From SpSt-333 sp964371615 (GTDB taxonomy: Bacteria; Bacteroidota; Ignavibacteria; UBA10030; UBA8401): DNA of 64,000 nt. Below, one piece after another: positions 52,945-61,949 of this stretch. The notes beneath the pieces were generated by a model, which was given only the letters and a program-made list of their open reading frames with translations, was not told the origin of the DNA and ran no database searches. Made by a program: the position numbers and the translations under genes. Location: positions 186,001 to 250,000 of the forward strand of contig CAYJMS010000003.1 in NCBI GenBank assembly GCA_964371615.1, written 5' to 3'. Numbering within the stretch: the stretch's first letter is position 1; every line of letters begins with the position of its first letter.

Positions 52945-53870
52945 AGAAATTTCGTACTAATACTAAAGAGTGCAGTCGTATGAATCCCATCATCGCGATC
53001 TCAACCGTTCTCATCGCTGTATTGCCGCATTATTTGACGGCATCGGATTCCCTCCAGTCGAAACTTGAAAGGATCGCGCAGACATCGGCCGGTACGGTCG
53101 GAATCGCCGTTTCGGCATTGGATGAAAATGAGATTCTCACCGTCAATGATACGGTTCGTTTTCCGATGCAAAGCACGTACAAATTTCATCTCGCGCTTGC
53201 GGTGCTCCATCGTGTGGATTCGGGAAAACTAGATCTTTCGCAGACAATACTCATACGGCGGGGAGATCTGCTCCCGAACACCTGGAGTCCGTTGCGGGAG
53301 AAATATCCCGGAGGGAATGTTTTTCTCCCCCTTTCGGAGATCATTCAATACACTGTTTCTATTAGCGATAACAACGGGTGCGATATTCTCTTTCGGTTGG
53401 CCGGAGGGATCGGTGAGGTTCATCGGTATATTCAATCGTTGGGCATCAAGAATATTTCTATCGCCGCCACGGAAGAAGAAATGCATCGGGAGTGGAGCGT
53501 GCAGTACGCCAATTGGACGGCGCCGTCGTCTGCTGTCCGCCTGTTAAAACTATTTCATGGCGGAAAAATTCTTTCCAAAGAAAATACTGATTTTCTCCGC
53601 GCTATAATGATCGAATCCCCGACCGGAAAGAATCGCTTAAAGGGCCTGCTTCCCTCCGATGCAGTCGTCGCACATAAAACGGGCAGTTCCGACAGAAACA
53701 ACGCAGGAGTTACCGGTGCGGTAAACGATATCGGCATTATCATGCTGCCCAACGGACGGTCCGTTGCTGTGGCGGTGTTTGTCACCGACACTCCCGATCC
53801 CGATGCGAAAAGTGAGCGGATCATTGCGGAGATCGCAAAAGCGGTGTGGGATCATTACGTTGCACGATAA
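52941..53870 (+). CDS. Class A beta-lactamase, subclass A2-like
   Basis: The ATG at 52941 overlaps the upstream stop (ATGA) and supplies a basic n-region for the signal peptide; the alternative ATG at 52981 would remove it. The 309-residue precursor has Ser78-Thr-Tyr-Lys81 (STYK, catalytic Ser and Lys), Ser142-Asp-Asn144 (SDN) and Lys246-Thr-Gly248. The omega-loop segment ATEEEMHREWSVQYANWTAP with the general-base Glu before QYxNWT resembles subclass A2 enzymes of Bacteroidota (PER, CfxA, CblA-like). It hydrolyses the lactam ring; spectrum cannot be read. Downstream sequence is A/T-rich. Confidence 0.9.
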   Translation: MKKFRTNTKECSRMNPIIAISTVLIAVLPHYLTASDSLQSKLERIAQTSAGTVGIAVSALDENEILTVNDTVRFPMQSTYKFHLALAVLHRVDSGKLDLSQTILIRRGDLLPNTWSPLREKYPGGNVFLPLSEIIQYTVSISDNNGCDILFRLAGGIGEVHRYIQSLGIKNISIAATEEEMHREWSVQYANWTAPSSAVRLLKLFHGGKILSKENTDFLRAIMIESPTGKNRLKGLLPSDAVVAHKTGSSDRNNAGVTGAVNDIGIIMLPNGRSVAVAVFVTDTPDPDAKSERIIAEIAKAVWDHYVAR

Positions 53871-54115
53871 ATTTTCTACGATATTTTACAATTGTCATTT
53901 CTTTTGTCCCTGATTTTAATCCTTCTGTCACATTTCGTTCGGAATATTACCGGCGGTGTCATACCTTATTTAATTATTTTTATTTCATAGATAACGAATC
54001 ATTTCTGACGTTTTGCCCGCTGTGCGTTGTTCACCCTGAGCGACACTGCGTTCTTTGCGGTGGAGTCTCCCGAAGGGACCCCGTTGGGGGAAGGGTGGTG
54101 AGTTTAGATGATAAT

Positions 54116-54146
54116 GATTGCAAAATTACAAGATTGCAAAATTACA
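54116..54146. repeat. Direct repeat pair and left arm of a 20-nt inverted repeat
   Basis: ATTGCAAAATTACA occurs twice (54117-54130 and 54133-54146), 16 bases apart. The 20-mer 54116-54135 is the exact reverse complement of 56315-56334, on the other side of the FG-GAP gene. The 464-base stretch 53871-54334 otherwise holds a GC-rich hairpin-prone core with CACCCTGAGCGACACTGCG (about 54031-54110) and low-complexity GGTGATTTGGTGTCTTGGTGG (54256-54290), but no gene. Confidence 0.6.
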
Positions 54147-54334
54147 GTATTAATGAGTAATGATAAAGGATGAATTATGAAGGTTGAATTAAATACTATT
54201 TGACTGAGAATGGTTGAGTCGTTGAGAAGTAAAATCCGCGAACCGAAGGTTCAAAATGCAATTTGGTGATTTGGTGTCTTGGTGGTTGATTTTGTCTTGG
54301 TTCATTTTTTCTGATTTCTTATAAGGAGTAGAGC

Positions 54335-56098
54335 ATGAGAATTGTTTTTCTGATCGCCGTCTGCAGTCTGTTTATTTCCTCGTTTTTGTTTTCCCAACAA
54401 TTTGTCCGAATTACCGAGGGAAGTTCCGTCGCTGACGGCGGAGATTCCCGTTCCGTCAATTGGATTGATTACGACAACGACGGATGGCTCGATCTTTTTG
54501 TGACCAATGGGCCTTCCGGCGGAGCGCATAATTTTCTGTACAAAAATAACGGAGATGGGGCGTTCGCAAAGATTACCGGCAATGCGGTCACAACGGACGG
54601 CGCATCGTCAGACGGGAGCTCGTGGGGAGACTTCGACAACGACGGGGATATCGATCTGTTCGTGGCAAATTGGTACGGGCAGAACAATCTGCTGTATAAA
54701 AACGACGGCGGCAGCGTGTTTACGCTGCTTACCTCTTCTGTTGTGTCGGCGGACGGCGGCTATTCCGAGGCGGGATCATGGGGGGATTACAACAATGACG
54801 GATTGATCGATCTCTATGTCTGCAACAGCGCGGGAACCAGAAGAAATTATTTTTACAGCAATAACGGCGGCGGAGCGTTTGCCAAAATCACGACCGGCGT
54901 TCAGTCGTCCGACGCGTTCTATTCCCGCAGCGCCGACTGGCTCGATATCGACAACGACGGCGATGTGGATTTGTTCGTGGCAAACGAGGAGAACCAGGAT
55001 GAGAATATCTATATCAACAATGGTAACGGTACTTTCACCGCGGGACAGATATTCAGCCTGATCGGCCATGCGGGAAATTCCGCCAGCAGCAGCTGGGAAG
55101 ATGTGGATAACGACGGCGATTTCGACTGCTTTATTGCCAATTATAACAATCAACATAACGTCCTGCTGCTCCGCAACAACGATCTCACATTCACTAAGGT
55201 GACCGGCGATCCTGTGGTGACAGACGGCGGAAATTCTTTCGGCAGCGTATTTGGCGACGTGGACAACGACGGCGATCTCGATCTGTTCGTGACCAATGCA
55301 TTCACGACCGGTACAACGACAAATTTCTTTTACCGCAACAGCGGTAACGGTGCGTTTACCAAAGATACGTCGTTCAACGGCGATGCGGGATGGTCGTACG
55401 GGGCGGCATTCGGGGATTATGATCGGGACGGATATCTTGATCTCTTTATTGCGAAATGCTATGACAAGACAGAAAATAACGCTCTGTATAAAAATAACGG
55501 AAGCGGAAACAACTGGTTGCTGCTGGATCTTGTGGGAATCGTGTCCAACCGATCCGCGATCGGTGCGGTTGTGAAAGCAAAAGCGATAATTGGAGGAAAT
55601 CCGGTCCGTCAAATGCGCCGCGTATCGGGACAAACGGGATACTGCAGTCAGACGCTGCAGCTTCATTTTGGCCTCGGTGATGCATCGGTGATCGATTCGC
55701 TGACCATCACCTGGCCTTCCGGCATTGTGCAAACGTTGACGGGAGTGTCTGTCAACGAGCGGTTAACGGTAACGGAAGATACAACACTCACCTCCGTCCG
55801 GTACACTCCGTCGATTCCCATCGAAGGGAGACTTGAGCAAAACTATCCGAACCCGTTTAATCCATCGACGCAAATACGGTATTCGGTCGGAGGAGATATT
55901 CCTCTTCTGGTAACATTAAAGGTGTATGATACGCTTGGGCGCGACGTGGCGACACTTGTGCGGGCCGAGCAGCAACCGGGCCATTATCTGGTTGACTTTT
56001 CTTCAACAGAAACGGAACATCTTACCGGCGGAGTATATTTCTATAGCCTCATCGCCGGCGATCGTGTCGAAACGAAAAAGATGATCTATATGCGGTAA
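54335..56098 (+). CDS. Secreted FG-GAP/ASPIC-UnbV protein with T9SS-type C-terminal domain
   Basis: A 587-residue exported protein with a signal peptide (about 1-20) and many FG-GAP/VCBS blades of the Ca2+-binding form D-x-D-x-D-G-x-x-D-L (DYDNDGWLDLFVTNG, DFDNDGDIDLFVANW, DIDNDGDVDLFVANE). Residues about 415-480 are an ASPIC/UnbV domain (KAKAIIGGNPVRQMRRVSGQ, HFGLGDASVIDSLTITWPSG). A QNYPNPFNPSTQIRYSV sorting domain ends the protein. The family is surface-exposed and adhesive or ion-binding. The gene is bracketed by exact 20-nt inverted repeats. Confidence 0.88.
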   Translation: MRIVFLIAVCSLFISSFLFSQQFVRITEGSSVADGGDSRSVNWIDYDNDGWLDLFVTNGPSGGAHNFLYKNNGDGAFAKITGNAVTTDGASSDGSSWGDFDNDGDIDLFVANWYGQNNLLYKNDGGSVFTLLTSSVVSADGGYSEAGSWGDYNNDGLIDLYVCNSAGTRRNYFYSNNGGGAFAKITTGVQSSDAFYSRSADWLDIDNDGDVDLFVANEENQDENIYINNGNGTFTAGQIFSLIGHAGNSASSSWEDVDNDGDFDCFIANYNNQHNVLLLRNNDLTFTKVTGDPVVTDGGNSFGSVFGDVDNDGDLDLFVTNAFTTGTTTNFFYRNSGNGAFTKDTSFNGDAGWSYGAAFGDYDRDGYLDLFIAKCYDKTENNALYKNNGSGNNWLLLDLVGIVSNRSAIGAVVKAKAIIGGNPVRQMRRVSGQTGYCSQTLQLHFGLGDASVIDSLTITWPSGIVQTLTGVSVNERLTVTEDTTLTSVRYTPSIPIEGRLEQNYPNPFNPSTQIRYSVGGDIPLLVTLKVYDTLGRDVATLVRAEQQPGHYLVDFSSTETEHLTGGVYFYSLIAGDRVETKKMIYMR

Positions 56099-56104
56099 TA
56101 AAAA

Positions 56105-56290
56105 GATTGCCACAAAAGCACAAAATCACGAATGTGGAAATTATTTTCTTCATTGTTATAGAAACGCCAGACATTCCACTAGAAAGAAAATTGACAAGTG
56201 AGAGGAAATACCAACCGTTCGCTCGCTGTCTACGAAGACTGACATTCACGATGATTCTTTCTTTTGTGTTTTAGTGAATTTGTGGCAAAG
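56105..56290. repeat. Palindromic element with TTGCCACAAA ends
   Basis: The left arm TTGCCACAAAAGCACAAAAT (56107-56126) and the right arm TTTTGTGTTTTAGTGAATTTG (about 56262-56282, with TGTGGCAA after it) are imperfect reverse complements about 130 bases apart. No ORF inside. It lies in the 422-base gap 56099-56520; the remainder shows only the repeat arm at 56315-56334 and nothing else clear. Confidence 0.5.
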
Positions 56291-56314
56291 CATATATCTT
56301 TAACATGGATGCAG

Positions 56315-56334
56315 AATCTTGTAATTTTGCAATC
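56315..56334. repeat. Right arm of the 20-nt inverted repeat
   Basis: AATCTTGTAATTTTGCAATC is the exact reverse complement of 54116-54135 and encloses the FG-GAP gene between the two arms. Confidence 0.65.
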
Positions 56335-56520
56335 TTGCAATGGTAGAGTTTTAATTTAATCCTTGCACTTCTCTCCCCCATCCCCTACTTTAACAAATAA
56401 TTTTAAGCCGCCCAACGCCCACATACTCACGCCCAGGGTATGTTTTAGATGTGCTATTCCCATAAACGATACATCATGATCTGTTCAATGGAATTCGCTA
56501 TTCAATAAAGAGATGCTATA

Positions 56521-57000
56521 ATGGCAAAAAGTAAACTACTGATGATGCACAACGTCGGCATAGTGGTAAAATCCCTCGATGATGCGATCTCTTTTTTTTC
56601 TGAGCTTGGCTTGACTCTTGAGGGGCGTGCTATGGTCGAAGGAGAATGGGCCGGACGCGTCACCGGACTTGGCTCTCAGAGCGTAGAGATTGCAATGATG
56701 GTTACTCCCGACGGCCACAGCCGGCTCGAACTGTCGCGATTTCTTTCCCCGCAGACGATATCAGATCACAGGACCGCACCGGTGAACGCTCTCGGCTATC
56801 TTCGCGTTATGTTCACCGTTGAGAACCTCGACGGGACTCTTGAGCGGCTTCGAAAGCGCGGGGCGCATCTCGTCGGTGAAGTGGTTCAATACGAAGATGT
56901 ATATCGACTTTGCTACATCCGCGGACCGGAAGGAATTCTCATCGGTCTCGCCGAACAACTCGGGAAAAAATCATCAACGGATATTTTACAAAATTCATGA
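56521..57000 (+). CDS. VOC/glyoxalase-fold protein
   Basis: A 159-residue protein with two beta-alpha-beta-beta-beta halves: HNVGIVVKSLDDAISFFSEL (His ligand at the start of half one), EIAMMVTPDGHSRLELSRF (Glu), YLRVMFTVENLDGTLERLRK and YIRGPEGILIGLAEQLG (Glu near the end). Metal-dependent lyases, dioxygenases and resistance proteins share this fold, and no substrate is clear. It is a stand-alone gene 422 bases after the FG-GAP gene. Confidence 0.85.
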   Translation: MAKSKLLMMHNVGIVVKSLDDAISFFSELGLTLEGRAMVEGEWAGRVTGLGSQSVEIAMMVTPDGHSRLELSRFLSPQTISDHRTAPVNALGYLRVMFTVENLDGTLERLRKRGAHLVGEVVQYEDVYRLCYIRGPEGILIGLAEQLGKKSSTDILQNS

Positions 57001-57103
57001 TGGGTGAATTGACAGGCCGTCAATCGCATGGTGCACACGGGGATAGATATACCGGAGACCATAAAAACAGTGATTAAATCCACTTATAAGGACAAAGATA
57101 CAT

Positions 57104-57559
57104 ATGAGGGCACCCGGAAAAACAGTCGAAGAAATACTGGCAAACATTCCCGAAGAACGGGCAGCAGCGTTTAATACGCTTCATACTGTCATTGTAAAAA
57201 ACCTGCCTAAAGGGTTTGTTGCCGCAATGAGTTATGGCGGATTGGGTTATGTTGTTCCCCATTCGGTGTACCCTGCGGGTTACCATTGCAAACCAAGCGA
57301 ACCGCTCCCGTTTGCCGGCATTGCTTCGCAAAAACATTCCATCAATTTTTATCATATGGGGATGTATGCCAGCCCCGCATTGTTGAAATGGTTCAAAGCC
57401 GAATATCCCAAGCATTGCAAACAAAAACTTGACATGGGAAAAAGCTGTGTCCGTTTTAAGAAACCCGATGAAATCCCCTATACGCTCATTGGTCAATTAA
57501 TGAAAAAAATGAGCGTCGCGGAATGGATTGCCATTTATGAATCTCACCTAAAAAAATAG
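57104..57559 (+). CDS. DUF1801 domain protein
   Basis: A 151-residue protein: TVEEILANIPEERAAAFNTLHTVI, PKGFVAAMSYGGLGYVV, ASQKHSINFYHMGMYASPALL and DMGKSCVRFKKPDEIPYTLIG follow the DUF1801/YdhG pattern. The role is not known. A second and third member of the family lie at 40199 and 59152. Three bases separate it from the next gene. Confidence 0.88.
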   Translation: MRAPGKTVEEILANIPEERAAAFNTLHTVIVKNLPKGFVAAMSYGGLGYVVPHSVYPAGYHCKPSEPLPFAGIASQKHSINFYHMGMYASPALLKWFKAEYPKHCKQKLDMGKSCVRFKKPDEIPYTLIGQLMKKMSVAEWIAIYESHLKK

Positions 57560-57562
57560 ATT

Positions 57563-57958
57563 ATGAAAAACGATATCATTTTAAAATTAACGGGTATGGT
57601 GATTCTGACAATGATCGCCCTGGTTGTTATTTCCATTCTTGAGGTAACGGTATATTCGTATCTCATAAATCCCGGACAAGACGCCTCGGTGTATGATGCT
57701 CATGCCGAATCGTCGGCGCCGTACATATCCTGCATTTTTGGATTTATTATTTTCTTTTTCGTCGCACGGCATTGGAAGAAAAAAGGGTATCACAATGTAA
57801 AGCAATTGGTTGTTTTGTTCCCGCTGACATATGTCGTAGTAGACGGTATGATCATAACCTTGGCAGGAGTACAATGGTCAAGTTTTGTATTTGTTTTTAT
57901 CCTTGCCAACGGCGCAAAGTGTCTCGGCGGTTGCATTGGATATATAGTAAAAACATGA
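57563..57958 (+). CDS. Four-helix membrane protein of unknown function
   Basis: A 131-residue protein with four hydrophobic segments (about 9-32, 54-67, 84-99, 103-128). A Cys-rich end GAKCLGGCIGYIV stands out. No family recognised. It is 3 bases after the DUF1801 gene. The 249 bases to the next start contain AT-rich text with GCTGATTATCGGTAATCGG-type repeats and no clear feature. Confidence 0.55.
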   Translation: MKNDIILKLTGMVILTMIALVVISILEVTVYSYLINPGQDASVYDAHAESSAPYISCIFGFIIFFFVARHWKKKGYHNVKQLVVLFPLTYVVVDGMIITLAGVQWSSFVFVFILANGAKCLGGCIGYIVKT

Positions 57959-58207
57959 TAGCGGACAATCGGTTATAGGCTATCGACGCTGATTATCGGT
58001 AATCGGTGTGAAGATTGCACGGTAATAAATGAATTAAATTGCAGAAATTCCGAAATCCTTCTGCCGCCGCGTGAAAAGAAATTCATTGCAAGCTTGTTAA
58101 ATCTTTCAGATTCGACAAGTCTAATTTCGCCATCTGTTACATCGTTTACCGTTGCATGAGATGCCCGGCAACAAACATTTTTCAACAACTAAACTTATGT
58201 GACGCAT

Positions 58208-58606
58208 ATGGATAACACAAGAGTATTCGCAATGTCCTTTGCGAGCATCTATCCGATGTATATCCAAAAGGCGGAGAAAAAAGGGCGCACAAAAGATGAA
58301 GTCGATGCCATTATATTGTGGCTCACGGGATATACTAGAAAATCGTTCCAAAAACAAATCGATACGAAGGTTGATCTGGAAACATTCTTTGCGCAAGCAC
58401 CGAAGATTCATCCGAACGCGTCAATGATCACCGGCGTTATCTGCGGCTATCGTGTCGAAGAGATCAAAGATCCGCTCATGCAAAAAATCCGTTACATGGA
58501 TAAGCTTGTCGATGAACTTGCCAAGGGAAGGACATTACAGAAGATATTGAGGACGAAAAATTGTCGTCTTCGCAAGGATATCGTATCCACAACACGAAGG
58601 AAATAA
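58208..58606 (+). CDS. DUF2200 domain protein
   Basis: The ATG at 58208 is favoured (MDNTRVFAMSFASIYP) over an upstream GTG at 58199. The 132-residue protein has the DUF2200 pattern FASIYPMYIQKAEKKGRTKDEVDAIILWLTGY in pieces and FFAQAPKIHPNAS...ITGVICGYRVEEI. Function is unknown. Together with the DUF1801, VOC and DoxX genes it belongs to a run of small stress-linked families. Confidence 0.85.
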   Translation: MDNTRVFAMSFASIYPMYIQKAEKKGRTKDEVDAIILWLTGYTRKSFQKQIDTKVDLETFFAQAPKIHPNASMITGVICGYRVEEIKDPLMQKIRYMDKLVDELAKGRTLQKILRTKNCRLRKDIVSTTRRK

Positions 58607-58607
58607 T

Positions 58608-58997
58608 ATGAAAAAGAAAAACAAGATCATCTATTGGGTCGCCACGCTCTGGCTTGCACTGGGAATGGTCTCCACCGGCATCGTGCAAATCATCCATATG
58701 AAAGAAGAAGTCGATAGGATGGCCGCGCTGGGATATCCTGCGTATTTTCTCACCATTATCGGCATGTGGAAAATGCTGGGAGTGGTTGCCGTTCTTCTTC
58801 CGAAATTTCCCCTTGTAAAGGAATGGGCATACGCCGGTTTTTTCTTTCTGATGTCCGGAGCGATTCTCACACATCTTTCTGTTGGCAGTGCGGCGGCCGA
58901 TTATTTCGGCCCGACTCTCCTTCTTGTTTTGACTTCCGTTTCCTGGTACTACAGGCCCAATGAAAAAAGACTCCACACCGTTGGGGTTGAAAAATGA
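58608..58997 (+). CDS. DoxX-like four-helix membrane protein
   Basis: A 129-residue protein with four hydrophobic helices, the first starting KIIYWVATLWLALGMVSTG. The pattern GYPAYFLTIIGMWKMLGVVAVLLPKFPLVKEWAYAG is the DoxX signature. The family is linked to oxidative stress and quinone or thiol redox functions, but the specific role is unknown. One base after the DUF2200 stop. Confidence 0.85.
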   Translation: MKKKNKIIYWVATLWLALGMVSTGIVQIIHMKEEVDRMAALGYPAYFLTIIGMWKMLGVVAVLLPKFPLVKEWAYAGFFFLMSGAILTHLSVGSAAADYFGPTLLLVLTSVSWYYRPNEKRLHTVGVEK

Positions 58998-59151
58998 ATC
59001 CTTCATGATTTATTATAGATTTTTCCCTCAGATTTCGCAGATGTACGCTGAGATGAAAATCATGCAATCTTGAAACGATACTAATATTACTTGAAAAACA
59101 GACTGTTTAGTCGTTTATTGGATCATCCTATCAATCAAAGGAATCCTGTGT

Positions 59152-59541
59152 ATGAGCAAAGATATTCTTGCGTACAACCGAAAACTCTCCGGCGAAGAGA
59201 AGAAAATCTGCGCCGCGCTCTACAAAGAAATCAACAGCGTTCTTCCGGAAGCGGAAAAAAAGATCTGGCACGGCCATCCGGTCTGGTTCCTGAACGGAAA
59301 TCCCGTGGTCGGATACAGCAATCTGAAAGAGTGTGTCCGCCTTCTCTTTTGGAGCGGACGGACATTTAAGGAAGAAGGATTGACAAACGAGGGGAGTTTC
59401 AAAGCAGCCGATGCGCGCTATACTTCCGTCGATGAAATCCGTAAATCCGAACTGTGCCGGTGGCTGAAAAAATCCCGCGAAATACAATGGGATTACAAAA
59501 ATATCGTGAAGCGAAAAGGGGTGTTGAAGCGGCTGAGATAA
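59152..59541 (+). CDS. DUF1801 domain protein
   Basis: A 129-residue protein: KICAALYKEINSVLPEAEKKIWHGHPVWF, NPVVGYSNLKECVRLLFWSG and TSVDEIRKSELCRWLKKSREI give the third DUF1801 member in the window. The upstream gap 58998-59151 contains CTCAG...CTGAG and CATGCAATCTTG repeats of the type seen around 56315. Function is unknown. Confidence 0.85.
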   Translation: MSKDILAYNRKLSGEEKKICAALYKEINSVLPEAEKKIWHGHPVWFLNGNPVVGYSNLKECVRLLFWSGRTFKEEGLTNEGSFKAADARYTSVDEIRKSELCRWLKKSREIQWDYKNIVKRKGVLKRLR

Positions 59542-59685
59542 TAACGATCCTTCATTTATATGCGCGATGGATATCGTGTCGGGTTTGTCTGCCGCTGATA
59601 TATTCCGGCAATGTATTCTTGTTCCAGCAATTCCCTTCCCGTTGGATATTCGTAAAATTAATTGTACTGTACTGCCCTCCCATCC

Positions 59686-60594
59686 ATGCATAGAATCCAA
59701 ACACACGGAATCACAAAACGATTCGGCGCAGTTCCCGCGGCGGTGAATATTTCCATTAAAATAGACGGTGGTGAGATTTACGGATTCCTGGGGCTCAACG
59801 GCGCAGGTAAGACGACGCTGATCCGCATGCTGCTGGGAATGATCCGTCCCGATAGCGGAGAAACTTTCCTGTTCGGCGTTCGCCTAACGCGCAGGTTTGA
59901 CCGGTGGAACGACATCGGGTATCTGGTTGAGACACCACAATCATATCCCAATCTCACCGTAAGGGAAAATCTCGACCTCGTTTGCCGATTGCGTGGACTT
60001 TCCGGCCGTCGGTTCGCGGACGAGGTGATCGAGCGGTTTAAACTGATATCGTATCGCGACACAAAGGCCCGCGTTCTCTCGCTTGGAAATCGCCAACGTC
60101 TTGGGCTGGCAAAAGCGCTTCTACACCGCCCGGCATTGCTCATCCTCGATGAACCGGTCAACGGCCTTGATCCGGAAGGGATTGTAGAGGTAAGGGAATT
60201 GTTACAAGATCTCGCAAGAAACGGCACAACTGTTTTTCTTTCCAGTCACATTCTCGGTGAGATTTCCCGCCTTGCCCACCGCATCGGCATCATTAATCGC
60301 GGCAGGATCATAAAGGAACTGAATACCGGAGAACTGTCCGGACGGCTGCTCCGGAAACTGATTGTGCGGACTGCTGATTCCGCATTCGCACTTAGGATAC
60401 TCGGAAAAGCTGGATTCGCAGGAACGGTGAATTCTGCCGGGGAGATTGAAATCACTCAAAGTGATGTTGTGGAAAGACCGGAACAGATCGCCTCGCTCCT
60501 TGTCGGTGCGGGACTTTCTCTCCGCCATTTGTCGGTTGAGACAGAAGATTTGGAGAGTTTTTTTATGAGGACGATCCGGGGGGAGGAATCATGA
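59686..60594 (+). CDS. ABC transporter ATP-binding protein
   Basis: The ATG at 59686 was chosen over 59662, giving 302 residues. Walker A GLNGAGKTT, signature LSLGNRQRLGLAKALL, Walker B ALLILDEPVNGLDPEG and switch His SSHILGEISRLAHRIG are present. The C-terminal part is of the CcmA/BcrA type found in multidrug and bacteriocin exporters. The last bases overlap the permease start (ATGA). Confidence 0.92.
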   Translation: MHRIQTHGITKRFGAVPAAVNISIKIDGGEIYGFLGLNGAGKTTLIRMLLGMIRPDSGETFLFGVRLTRRFDRWNDIGYLVETPQSYPNLTVRENLDLVCRLRGLSGRRFADEVIERFKLISYRDTKARVLSLGNRQRLGLAKALLHRPALLILDEPVNGLDPEGIVEVRELLQDLARNGTTVFLSSHILGEISRLAHRIGIINRGRIIKELNTGELSGRLLRKLIVRTADSAFALRILGKAGFAGTVNSAGEIEITQSDVVERPEQIASLLVGAGLSLRHLSVETEDLESFFMRTIRGEES

Positions 60595-61379
60595 TCCGAT
60601 TCGGCAACGTATTTGCTGCGGAAATGCTCAAAACGAAGAATTCGGTCTTTGTTCCCATAACGTTCATCGCTTTCGCTCTGGCGCCGGTCATCGGAGGCGT
60701 CTTCATCCTTCTTCTCGGTCATCCGGAGATAGCGTCGATAGACGGAGGATTGGCTTTAAAGGCGCAAGCCATGAAGATCGACGCGGATTGGAATTCGTAC
60801 CTCTCGATCCTCACGCAGGCGGTCGGAGTCGGCGGAGTGATGGTCTTCGGTTTTACTGCCAGCTGGGTGTTCGGGAGGGAATATTCTGACGGCACGGCTA
60901 AAGACCTGCTCTCCCTTCCCGCCTCGCGCACCACAATCCTGAATGCAAAATTCATGGTGTATGCGCTTTGGTGCACGGCACTCGGAGCATCCAACCTGTT
61001 ACTGGGTACAATCATTGGTATTGCACTCGGTTTGCCGGATCCTGTCCCGGACATAATCGTGTCGCAACTCGGAGACTATACGATCACTGCGATGATGACA
61101 ATGACGGCGGGAATGCCGATTGCCTTCTTCGCAGTACTGGGCAAGGGGTATTTGCCGCCGCTTGGTTTCATGGCGATCACTTTAGTATTTGCACAAGTCA
61201 TCGCCGCAATCGGTTTCGGAACCTATTTTCCTTGGTCGATTCCGGGACTCTATGGCGGCGCAGGGGGGGATTACAAACACCTGTTGAATTTCATTAGTTA
61301 TTCGATCGTTGCGCTGACCGGGATTGCCGGCTACCTGGCAACGGTGGTCTATTGGAATACGGCAGATCAGTTTGAATAA
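60591..61379 (+). CDS. ABC-2 type permease
   Basis: A 262-residue protein with six hydrophobic segments, starting ATGA after the ATPase gene. It includes FGFTASWVFGREYSDGTAKDLLSLPASRTTIL, the Glu-Tyr-x-x-Gly-Thr pattern of ABC-2/BcrB permeases in pieces. With the ATPase it forms a two-protein exporter for a lipid, peptide or drug. Substrate unknown. Confidence 0.88.
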   Translation: MIRFGNVFAAEMLKTKNSVFVPITFIAFALAPVIGGVFILLLGHPEIASIDGGLALKAQAMKIDADWNSYLSILTQAVGVGGVMVFGFTASWVFGREYSDGTAKDLLSLPASRTTILNAKFMVYALWCTALGASNLLLGTIIGIALGLPDPVPDIIVSQLGDYTITAMMTMTAGMPIAFFAVLGKGYLPPLGFMAITLVFAQVIAAIGFGTYFPWSIPGLYGGAGGDYKHLLNFISYSIVALTGIAGYLATVVYWNTADQFE

Positions 61380-61453
61380 TTGAGCGTGTCTTGACTCTGT
61401 TTTAAACAATACCATTTTTGTCTATTAATAAATTATCTCTGTAGAGCTGCATT

Positions 61454-61930
61454 ATGACGAAATCTTACAGGCCCGGTCCCGTCGGCTCTCTGGCGGATGT
61501 CTACGAAACGACTCTTGCGGAATTCAAGCGGTTTCTGTCGGAAATTCCCGAAAAACAGTTCTCGGAAATCCTTGATCCATCCGTGGAGGAAGATTTCCAT
61601 TCCGTCAGGAATATCGTCGCTCATGTCGTCCGATCAGGATATGTCTATGCCGATCATATTCAAAAACGATTTGGCGAAACGGCGGACCGGCATGATTTTT
61701 CCATCGAAACGGCAGCCGGAGGTATTTCGGAATTGGACCGTCTGTTCCGTTATACACTCGACTCTCTCGACAAAAAATGGCATCTTACGGACGACGATCT
61801 TCTCGCTACCATCATAAAAACTTCATGGACGACGTACGATCTCGAAGCACTTTTAGAGCATGCCATCGTTCATGTGATGCGCCACCGGCGGCAGATCGAA
61901 AAATTGTTGAGCGCGGCCAGCCGGCAGTAA
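61454..61930 (+). CDS. DinB-family protein
   Basis: A 158-residue four-helix-bundle protein. Metal-ligand His residues appear in SVRNIVAHVVRSGYVYADHI and LLEHAIVHVMRHRRQIEKLL, a DinB pattern. Enzymatic role unknown. It is the second DinB gene of the window and differs from that at 41190. Confidence 0.8.
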   Translation: MTKSYRPGPVGSLADVYETTLAEFKRFLSEIPEKQFSEILDPSVEEDFHSVRNIVAHVVRSGYVYADHIQKRFGETADRHDFSIETAAGGISELDRLFRYTLDSLDKKWHLTDDDLLATIIKTSWTTYDLEALLEHAIVHVMRHRRQIEKLLSAASRQ

Positions 61931-61949
61931 ACCGTATATAGGAGTTCGC

